DNA from: Paraplanobispora takensis
GTDB lineage: Bacteria > Actinomycetota > Actinomycetes > Streptosporangiales > Streptosporangiaceae
Reading direction: 5' to 3'
Length of the DNA stretch: 64,000 nucleotides
Assembly (NCBI RefSeq): GCF_016863195.1
Contig: NZ_BOOK01000013.1
Location: forward strand, 1-64,000
Under the pieces are notes generated by a model. It was given only the letters and a program-made list of their open reading frames with translations. It searched no databases and had not been told where the DNA came from. The translations under genes were made by a program, and so were the position numbers. This document shows positions 58,002 to 64,000 of this stretch, piece after piece (positions within the stretch are counted from its first letter, which is position 1; every line of letters begins with the position of its first letter).

Positions 58002-58991
58002 TCAGGACGGGTCCGGCGCAGGGCCCCGGGCGGTGGGACGCGGTGTGACACCGGTGGCGAGCAGGGCCAGCGCGGCGGCGCCGTACAGGCCCGCGTCCCG
58101 GCTCAGGGCGGTCGGCGAGACGGTGATGTGACGCAGGAAATCCATGCCGGCGTGCTTGGCCAGGTGCTCCCGCAGGGGATCGATGAGGAGCCCGCCGGCC
58201 GCCGCGACGCCTCCGCCGATGACGACGTCGTGCAGGTCGACGACGGCGGCGGTGTTGAGGACGGCGACGGCCAGGGCGTCGGCCGCCCGCTCGAACGCGG
58301 CCAGGGGGATCGCGTCCCCGGCCCGCGCGGCGTCGGCCAGGTCCTTGGCGGTGACCGGGCCCCGGGCGGTGACCGGTCCCTGGACGGCCGCGTTGTCGGC
58401 GGTGACGGCGAGGTCCCCGGCGGGGGTCCAGCCATTGGCCAGCGCCCATCGCACCATGGCGGGGCCGCTGGCGAGGGTCTCCAGGCAGCCCCGCGCGCCG
58501 CACGGGCACGGCTCGCCGTCGCGGTCGACGATCACGTGACCGATGTGCCCGGCGTTGCCCGTACCGCCCAGGACCGGACGTCCGCCGAGGATCAGGCCGC
58601 CGCCCACGCCGGTGGAGACCACGATTCCCAGCAGGGAGTCCACGCCGTGGCCGCCGCGCCACCATTCGCCCAGCGCCATGCACTGCCCGTCCCCGGCGAG
58701 GACCACCTCGACGCCGGGGACGAGCCGCCGGACGGCGCCGGCCAGCGGGAAGTCCCGCCACTGCGGGATGTTGACCGGAGAGACCGTCTCCGCGCGGACG
58801 TCGACGGGGCCCGCGGTCCCGATCCCGATCGCGGTCAGCCCGGGGTCGTGGAAGTCCGCGACGAGCGCGGCCAGCGTGCCGGACGGCGACGGCCCGATGG
58901 GACGCTCGGCGCGTCTCAGCAGCGTGCCGTCGGCGTCGAGGTGGGCGGCCGCGAACTTGGTGCCGCCGATGTCGAGGGCCAGAAGCGTCAT
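58002..58991 (-). CDS. ROK-family sugar kinase
   Basis: A 329-residue kinase or kinase-like regulator of the ROK family, without N-terminal HTH, so probably a glucokinase or mannokinase-type enzyme. ATP motif LALDIGGTKFAAAHL at the start, the sugar segment STGVGGGLILGG near 130, GNAGHIGHVIV near 150 and the zinc motif CPCGARGCLETL near 165. It is the last gene of the sugar-uptake operon, 46 nt after the second permease. Confidence 0.9.
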   Translation of the reverse strand: MTLLALDIGGTKFAAAHLDADGTLLRRAERPIGPSPSGTLAALVADFHDPGLTAIGIGTAGPVDVRAETVSPVNIPQWRDFPLAGAVRRLVPGVEVVLAGDGQCMALGEWWRGGHGVDSLLGIVVSTGVGGGLILGGRPVLGGTGNAGHIGHVIVDRDGEPCPCGARGCLETLASGPAMVRWALANGWTPAGDLAVTADNAAVQGPVTARGPVTAKDLADAARAGDAIPLAAFERAADALAVAVLNTAAVVDLHDVVIGGGVAAAGGLLIDPLREHLAKHAGMDFLRHITVSPTALSRDAGLYGAAALALLATGVTPRPTARGPAPDPS

Positions 58992-59037
58992 GACCCCTCC
59001 GTCCGTACGGCTCGCGCCGGTCGCGGTGCGCGGCGCC

Positions 59038-59982
59038 TCATTTGGCGGCGCCCTGGGTCAGGCCGTTGTAGATGAAGCGCTGCAGCATAAGGAAGATCGC
59101 CAGCGTCGGGACGATCACCAGGATGGTGCCCGCGGAGATGTTCTCCCAGTGGGCGCCGAAGGGTCCCTTGAAGCGGAACAGCGAGGTCGAGACGGTGCCG
59201 AGGTTCTGGTCGGGCATGTAGAGGAAGGGGATGTAGAAGTCGTTGTACACCGCGATGCCCTTGACGATGACGACCGTGGCGATCGCCGGCTTGAGCAGCG
59301 GCAGGATGATCTTCCAGTAGACGGTGAGGGCGGAGGCGCCGTCCATCCGGGCCGCCTCGTCGACGGAGACCGGGATGCTCCTGATGAACTGCAGGAAGAT
59401 GTAGATCGCCACGATGTCGGTGCCGAGATACAACATGATCGGCGCCAGGCGCGTGTTGAACAGCCCCAGCTGGTTGACCACCTGGAAGGTCGTCACCTGG
59501 GTGGTGATGCTCGGCACGAGCGTGGCGAACAGGAACATGGCCACGACGAGCTTCTTGAACCGGAAGGAGAAGCGGTCGATGGCGTAGGCGGCCGCCGATC
59601 CGATGAACACGGTCCCGGTGATCGACACGATCAGGATGACGAAGGTGTTGAACGCCGCCTCGGCCATCTGCCCCTTCTCGAAGGCGGTGACGTAGTTGGC
59701 GAAGTTCAGCCAGTCGTCGGGCATGGACAGCGGGCCGCCGCCGCGCGCCAGCTCGTCGGAGGTCTTCAGCGAGGTGAGCAGCACCACGCCGAGCGGCAGC
59801 AGGACGACCACGCTCGCCGCGACCAGGGACAGATACTTCAGGACGGTCGCCAGGCGGGCCGGCCACCCGGCGCGGGCGACGGGCCTGGCCCGCCGGCCCT
59901 TTCCGCCGGCCCCCCGGACTCCTCCGGGACCGGCCGGCATCGGGCCGCCCCCTCTTGCGGGACTTGCGGGAAGACTCGTCAC
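59038..59982 (-). CDS. Sugar ABC transporter permease (MalG-like)
   Basis: A 314-residue membrane protein with six helices and the EAA loop EAARMDGASALTVYWKIILP near 230, which contacts the ATPase. The first 45 residues are a Gly/Pro/Arg-rich cytoplasmic tail. GTG 59982 overlaps the stop of the partner permease (GTGA). The ATPase is not encoded here; a shared MsiK-type ATPase elsewhere is common in such actinomycetes. Confidence 0.92.
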   Translation of the reverse strand: MTSLPASPARGGGPMPAGPGGVRGAGGKGRRARPVARAGWPARLATVLKYLSLVAASVVVLLPLGVVLLTSLKTSDELARGGGPLSMPDDWLNFANYVTAFEKGQMAEAAFNTFVILIVSITGTVFIGSAAAYAIDRFSFRFKKLVVAMFLFATLVPSITTQVTTFQVVNQLGLFNTRLAPIMLYLGTDIVAIYIFLQFIRSIPVSVDEAARMDGASALTVYWKIILPLLKPAIATVVIVKGIAVYNDFYIPFLYMPDQNLGTVSTSLFRFKGPFGAHWENISAGTILVIVPTLAIFLMLQRFIYNGLTQGAAK

Positions 59983-60938
59983 GCGACAGCCCTCTCTTCC
60001 GGGACGAGCCGGCGCTGCAGCCAGGTCACCAGCAGGATGATGATCAGAAGCACCACCGCGGCGGCCGAGGCGAGCCCGGTCTTGTTGAACCGGAAGGCGA
60101 GCTTGACGGTCTGGATCACGAACGTCTCGCTGGCCCCGGCGCCGCCGGTCATGATGTAGGGGATCTCGAAGACCGACAGGCAGCCGGAGATCGCCAGGAT
60201 CGCGGTCAGGCCGATCAGCGGCCGCAGGCTGGGCACGATGATGAAGCGGAACTGCTGCCACCGGCCGGCCCCGTCGAGCTCCGCGGCCTCGTACAGCTCC
60301 GGCGCGATCGACTGGATCCCGCCGAGGAACAGCACGAAGTTGAGACCGAGGAAGCGCCACACCGAGACCCCGGCGAGGGAGAAGTTGACCAGGTCGGGGT
60401 CACCGAGCCACAGGTGCTCGCCGCCGACGCCCAGCAGGCCGAGCACCGTGTCGAACGTCCCGCCCTCCTGGAAGAAGTAGAGGAAGACGAACCCGATGGC
60501 CACCCCGTTGATCAGGTAGGGGAAGAACAGGATGCCCTTGAACAGGTTGCGGAAGCGGGTGTTGAAGCTCAGCACCGTGGCGAAGTACAGCGCCAGCGCG
60601 ATCTGCAGGCCCGCCGCGGCGAGGTAGTACAGGCTGGCGACGAAGACCTTGAACAGCTCCGGCCGGGTGAAGATCTCGACGTAGTTCTCGACGCCGGTGA
60701 AGGCGTAGTCGGGGCTGACGCCGTCCCAGTCGGTGAAGCTGTAGACGATCATGTTGATGATCGGGACGTAGGAGAACGTCACGAGGAAGGCCAGCGGCAC
60801 CAGGAGGAACAGCCAGGGGGTGAGGGCCTGCCGGCCGCGGGAGGACCCCTTCCTCCTGGAACGCCGCGCCTGCGGCGTGTCCTGCGGCGTCGCCGCGCCC
60901 GCGGGGACGCGCCTCAGGGATGACGAGGTCGGTGTCAT
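59979..60938 (-). CDS. Sugar ABC transporter permease (MalF-like)
   Basis: A 319-residue membrane protein with six helices (LTPWLFLLVPLAFLVTFSYV near 47) and the EAA loop ELYEAAELDGAGRWQQFRFI near 205. The N-terminus is basic and Ser/Pro-rich. It partners the next permease and the binding protein upstream. A hairpin lies between the binding-protein gene and this gene. ATG 60938 has GGCAGAG upstream. Confidence 0.92.
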   Translation of the reverse strand: MTPTSSSLRRVPAGAATPQDTPQARRSRRKGSSRGRQALTPWLFLLVPLAFLVTFSYVPIINMIVYSFTDWDGVSPDYAFTGVENYVEIFTRPELFKVFVASLYYLAAAGLQIALALYFATVLSFNTRFRNLFKGILFFPYLINGVAIGFVFLYFFQEGGTFDTVLGLLGVGGEHLWLGDPDLVNFSLAGVSVWRFLGLNFVLFLGGIQSIAPELYEAAELDGAGRWQQFRFIIVPSLRPLIGLTAILAISGCLSVFEIPYIMTGGAGASETFVIQTVKLAFRFNKTGLASAAAVVLLIIILLVTWLQRRLVPEERAVA

Positions 60939-61016
60939 CTCTGCCTTTCTTCTGTCGGGGTGATCGGCCGGGGTGATCGGCTCTGTCGGCCGGAGCGCGG
61001 TGCTCGGCTCGCCGGA

Positions 61017-61057
61017 GCGTGGTGCCGGGCAGCGGTCTCCGCCGCCCGGCACCACGC
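61017..61057 (-). terminator. Hairpin between binding-protein and permease genes
   Basis: GCGTGGTGCCGGGC (61017-61030) and its exact complement (61044-61057) around a 13-nt loop. In sugar ABC operons such hairpins partly end or stabilise the message, giving more binding protein than permease. Confidence 0.75.
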
Positions 61058-61067
61058 CGTGCGGCCG

Positions 61068-62375
61068 TCAGCCGGCGGACTCCTGGCCGGCCTTCCACTT
61101 GCCGGACAGCTCGGCGAGCACGCTGTTCAGATCACCCTTGGCGGCGCCGCGGGCGACGTCGATGAGGCGCTGGCGGTACTCGGGCGCCTTGATCCCGACC
61201 TCCGACTCCTTGTCGATGGCGTCGACCTGGACCCGCTGGTCGGTCTCCATCTCGATGAGCTCGACGCCCGCGTCGCCGAGCGGCTTGATCGCCGAGGGCA
61301 GCGGGTCGGTCTTGAGGCTGGAGACGCCCTGGTTGAGGGCGGAGAAACCGGACTTGTCGACGAACCAGTCGACCCAGGCCCGCGCGGCGGCCTTGTTCTG
61401 CGAGTGGGTGTTGACGGCGTACTGGTAGTCGGGGGCCAGCACCGTGCAGAACTTGCCGTTCGCCTGGGCGGGGAAGGGCATGAACCCGATCGTCTCGGGG
61501 CTCTTGCCGGCCTTGGTGGCGGCCGCCTGCATCTGCGGGACCGCCCAGGACCCCAGCCACATCGCGCCGATCTTGCCGGTGGCGATGGCGTTCTTGGACT
61601 CCTCCCAGTTGGTGGTGGTCGGGTCCTTCTCGGTGAGCTTGTCGTGCACGGCGTTGAACAGCAGCGAGTCGATGACGTTGAGGTCCTTGCCCGGAGCCCA
61701 CGGGTCCTCGGTGATCATCGCCTTCTCGGCCTTCACGTCACAGGTGACCGACCCCAGGGCGTTGGTCCAGGTGCTCAGCGGCCAGCCGTCCTTGTAGTTG
61801 GTGTACAGGGGCGTCGCGCCGGTCTTGTCCTTGACGCTCTTCAGCGCGGTCAGGAACTCCTCGGGCGTCTTGGGCCACTCCGTCACACCGGCGCCCTCCC
61901 ACAGCTCCTTGTTGTAGACGAATCCCTGGGCGGGGGTGAAGGAGACGATCCCGTAGACCTGGTCGTTGACCGTGCCGGCCTGGGTGAACTTGTACTTCTT
62001 CGACAGCTCGGCCGAGGAACCGAGGGGGGCGAAGAACTTGGGGTAGTCGCCCTTGGGGATCGCGTTGGGGATGAGCAGCACGTCACCGTAGTTCTCGCTG
62101 TTCATCCGGATCTTGACTTCGCCCTCGTAGTCGGTGATCGCCTCGAAGGTGACGCGCACGTTCGGGTAGACCTTGGTGAAGTCGTCGGCGTACTTCTTCA
62201 TCGTGCCGTCGTTGACCAGGTCGGTGCGGTTGGTCAGCACGGTGATGTTCCCGGAGACCTTCGCGGGGTCTCCGGACGCGGTCGCCGGCGCCGCGTTCCC
62301 CCCGCTGCCGCCACAGGCGGAGGCCAGGACCGCGGCCGTAGCGAGCGCCAGACCGGTCAGCACACCTCTGCGCAT
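61068..62375 (-). CDS. Sugar ABC transporter substrate-binding lipoprotein
   Basis: A 435-residue lipoprotein: signal LTGLALATAAVLASACGG with lipobox ASAC. The mature part is a cluster-B (MalE/UgpB-type) binding protein (ITVLTNRTDLVNDG, YGIVSFTPAQGFVYNKELWE, GAMWLGSWAVPQM). It binds an oligosaccharide outside the membrane; the GH2 end and the ROK kinase nearby suggest a beta-mannoside or similar sugar, by inference. ATG 62375 follows GGGAGA. Confidence 0.93.
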   Translation of the reverse strand: MRRGVLTGLALATAAVLASACGGSGGNAAPATASGDPAKVSGNITVLTNRTDLVNDGTMKKYADDFTKVYPNVRVTFEAITDYEGEVKIRMNSENYGDVLLIPNAIPKGDYPKFFAPLGSSAELSKKYKFTQAGTVNDQVYGIVSFTPAQGFVYNKELWEGAGVTEWPKTPEEFLTALKSVKDKTGATPLYTNYKDGWPLSTWTNALGSVTCDVKAEKAMITEDPWAPGKDLNVIDSLLFNAVHDKLTEKDPTTTNWEESKNAIATGKIGAMWLGSWAVPQMQAAATKAGKSPETIGFMPFPAQANGKFCTVLAPDYQYAVNTHSQNKAAARAWVDWFVDKSGFSALNQGVSSLKTDPLPSAIKPLGDAGVELIEMETDQRVQVDAIDKESEVGIKAPEYRQRLIDVARGAAKGDLNSVLAELSGKWKAGQESAG

Positions 62376-62506
62376 CTCATTCTCCCATCCGAGCACGGCC
62401 CCGGACGGGGCCGTCGCCCACCGGAGCCGACTGCTCCGGTGCTTCAGTTGCGGTGAACAGTGGCATGGGTTTTTTAGTGGAAAAAGGGACGAAGTGCTGG
62501 CGATAC

Positions 62507-62517
62507 GTAACCGTTAC
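62507..62517. promoter_or_regulatory. LacI-type operator GTAAC-C-GTTAC
   Basis: Perfect odd palindrome downstream of the candidate -10 on the minus strand, placed to block transcription of the binding-protein gene. A related half (GTAACCGT) occurs at 63903-63910 inside the upstream GH2 gene. Confidence 0.65.
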
Positions 62518-62622
62518 AAGGAGTTCAGCTCTTTCGGTAGATCATATCTGCTTCTACCTGCGGAAACTTGAACTAGAACGGTTTAGAGAAACTGAGACGT
62601 GAGTGTCATGAGCGGGTCCGGG

Positions 62623-62648
62623 CATGCCGGAGCCGGGTCTCCGGCATG
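62623..62648 (-). terminator. Terminator after the LacI gene
   Basis: CATGCCGGAG (62623-62632) and CTCCGGCATG (62639-62648), 6-nt loop. Confidence 0.75.
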
Positions 62649-62750
62649 GGAGCTCGGAGACCCGGCGCAGTCAGGCGATACGGCCCGGCGGGCGGCGGTA
62701 CGGCGCGACGGGTGACGGTACGGCTCGGCGGAGCCGGGTGGCGGTACGGC

Positions 62751-63794
62751 TCAGCGCAGCCGGGCGGTGGTCCCGCGCGGGACGAGCACCGGCGTCGGGG
62801 CCGCGTGACCGGCCTCCGCCTCGCCGTGGTCGATGATGCCCATGAGCAGCCGCGCGACCTCCGCCCCGAAGACGAAGACGTCATGGCTCATCGCCGACAG
62901 CGGCGGATGCGTGAGCCGGCACAGCTGGGAGTCGTCCCAGGCCAGGAGGGACAGCTCGGTGGGGACCGCCACGCCCATCTCGGTGGCCACCGAAAGGCCC
63001 GCGACGGCCATGATGTCGTTGTCGTACAGGATCGCCGTGGGCCGCTGGGCGGAGGCGAGCAGGGCCCGGGTGGCGCGGGCCCCCTGCTCCCCGGAGAAGT
63101 CGGTGGGCACGATCCTGGCCGGCTCCAGGTTCAGGCCGGCGACCGCCTTGACGAAGGCCTCGGTCCTGATCGCGCTGTGCCCGAGGGAGGGCGGACCGCC
63201 CACGCGCGCCAGCCGCCGGTGCCCGAGCGCGGCCAGATAGTGCACCGCCTCGGTGATCGCGGCGCCGTCGTCGGTCCACACCGACGGCAGGCCGCCGGTG
63301 AGATCGGGGTGGCCGACGGCGACCACCGGCAGCCGGGAGGCGCGCAGCGCCGGGACCCGGGGGTCGTCGACGGTGAAGTCCACCACGATGGAGCCGCTGA
63401 TCTGCTTGCTGCGGCCCCAGCCGTCGTGGACCTCGATCTCCTCCTCCACGTCCCGCACCAGCCGCAGCAGCAGCGAGTGCGACCGCTCGGCCAGCACGCT
63501 CTCGATCCCGGAGATGAACTCCATGTAGAACGGTTCGAGCCCGAGCATGCGGGCCGGTCGCGCGATGACCAGCCCGATGTTGTTCACCTGGGTCGAGGCC
63601 GACGACAGGGACCGGGCGGCCTGGTTGGGCAGCCAGCCGAGCTCCTTGGCGACCCTGAGGATCTTCTCGCGCGTGGCGGCCGACACGCCCGGCTTGTCGT
63701 TCATCGCCAGGGAGACCGAGCCCTTGGACACACCGGCGCGCTGCGCCACCTCGGCGATGGTCACCTTGCCGCCGGGGTGGGCGCGAGAACTCAT
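62751..63794 (-). CDS. LacI-family transcriptional regulator
   Basis: A 347-residue repressor with the N-terminal helix-turn-helix and hinge (VTIAEVAQRAGVSKGSVSLA then LGWLPNQAARSLSS) and a periplasmic-binding-protein-like effector domain (GLVIARPARMLGLEPFYMEF, ILYDNDIMAVAGLSVATEMG). The effector should be the sugar imported by the following operon. The ATG overlaps the stop of the GH2 gene upstream. It probably binds the palindrome at 62507. Confidence 0.93.
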   Translation of the reverse strand: MSSRAHPGGKVTIAEVAQRAGVSKGSVSLAMNDKPGVSAATREKILRVAKELGWLPNQAARSLSSASTQVNNIGLVIARPARMLGLEPFYMEFISGIESVLAERSHSLLLRLVRDVEEEIEVHDGWGRSKQISGSIVVDFTVDDPRVPALRASRLPVVAVGHPDLTGGLPSVWTDDGAAITEAVHYLAALGHRRLARVGGPPSLGHSAIRTEAFVKAVAGLNLEPARIVPTDFSGEQGARATRALLASAQRPTAILYDNDIMAVAGLSVATEMGVAVPTELSLLAWDDSQLCRLTHPPLSAMSHDVFVFGAEVARLLMGIIDHGEAEAGHAAPTPVLVPRGTTARLR

Positions 63795-64000
63795 GGTCGT
63801 GGGACCCCTTCCGCCACGGCCTGCGCCGTGTTGACGCTGAACAACGCCGACTGTACCGAACCGGCGCCGGCCGCCGAGGGGTCGAGACCCTTCACCATGA
63901 TCGTAACCGTCTCCCCGGGCAGCAGGGTGACCAGCCCGCGGTCGGCGACCGCCCCGGGGTCGAGCCGGTCGGCCTGCAGCAGCAGGTCGCGGACGAAGGA
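63791..64000 (-). CDS. C-terminal end of a GH2-type glycosidase (beta-mannosidase-like), partial
   Basis: The last 69 residues of a frame entering from beyond the window: SFVRDLLLQADRLDPGAVAD, then GLVTLLPGETVTIMVKG and a stop overlapping the LacI start (ATGA). This end, with LLPGE in a terminal Ig-like strand, resembles beta-mannosidases of family GH2. It is coupled to the LacI gene and so belongs to the sugar operon. The catalytic part is outside the window. Confidence 0.6.
   Translation of the reverse strand, partial: SFVRDLLLQADRLDPGAVADRGLVTLLPGETVTIMVKGLDPSAAGAGSVQSALFSVNTAQAVAEGVPRP

Larger units (their letters stand above)
62376..62750. promoter_or_regulatory. Gene-free 375-nt region: promoter and operator of the sugar operon
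   Basis: It holds, from right to left in the direction of transcription: a hairpin ending the LacI gene, a TATGAT -10 candidate on the minus strand (62546-62541), a LacI-type operator (62507-62517) and a T/A-rich stretch (62470-62486). No coding frame is seen. The part from 62480 to 62600 is markedly AT-richer than its surroundings. Confidence 0.6.

Noticed and set aside
62690-62765. Three GGTACGGC-type near repeats after and within the end of the LacI gene
   Set aside because: Imperfect, GC-biased and partly coding; no support for function.

Overview
This is a high-GC actinomycete chromosome segment. The gene types (Tat lipoproteins, WhiB-era style two-component and ECF regulators, MocR and ROK regulators, acVLRF1, a srs-like type III PKS operon, a degenerate EAL-CBS protein) and the codon use suggest a member of the Streptosporangiales or a relative. 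That placement is inferred from content only. No rRNA, tRNA, CRISPR array, insertion sequence or prophage was seen. A striking regional habit is the leaderless start: a TANNNT -10 box placed 6 to 7 nt before the ATG or GTG, which fixes the start of at least seven genes and one leader peptide.

Layout. 1-1.6 kb: end of an RNA helicase, then hisE-hisG. 1.6-4.6 kb: a large helical-repeat protein (DUF6493-like). 4.8-8.2 kb: an ABC-2 exporter with a DesK/DesR-type two-component system. 8.2-10.5 kb: an iron-box-controlled siderophore-interacting protein and a Tat-exported PLP enzyme. 10.6-15.6 kb: degenerate EAL-CBS protein, acVLRF1 ribosome-rescue hydrolase, ABC-F ATPase with a five-codon leader peptide, small HTH protein, enoyl-CoA hydratase. 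15.7-20.7 kb: ABC exporter, sulfotransferase, LD-carboxypeptidase, unknown protein.

20.9-30.1 kb is the most unusual block. It holds an Hsp70 ATPase fused to a long unknown C-terminal domain in place of the normal substrate-binding domain, a tandem pair of dynamin-like GTPases preceded by an acidic partner, an ECF sigma factor, a membrane-anchored lipoprotein carrying a GrpE-like (Hsp70 nucleotide-exchange) domain, and an 84-residue protein made of five Asp-rich calcium-type repeats. I propose this as one membrane-remodelling/chaperone module; no single gene proves it.

30.3-38.8 kb: GH15 glycosidase, YczE-MocR divergent pair, TRIC-type channel, long-chain acyl-CoA ligase, two secreted proteins. 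38.9-42.7 kb: phenolic-lipid biosynthesis operon (type III PKS, ICMT-type methyltransferase, FAD oxygenase) with a divergent UbiA prenyltransferase. 42.8-48.2 kb: RtcB RNA ligase, small unknown proteins, carboxylesterase, HxlR regulator with a divergent SnoaL-like protein, and several gene remnants. 48.2-53.4 kb: RTX-like secreted protein and a second copy of the large DUF6493-like gene, followed by a translationally coupled protein. Both DUF6493-like copies have the same promoter, which matches the published PafBC (RecA-independent DNA-damage) consensus. 53.4-57.7 kb: small secreted protein, oxidoreductase, MerR regulator with a divergent hydrolase, moaA. 58.0-64 kb: sugar operon (GH2 end, LacI regulator, binding protein, two permeases, ROK kinase) with a LacI-type operator.
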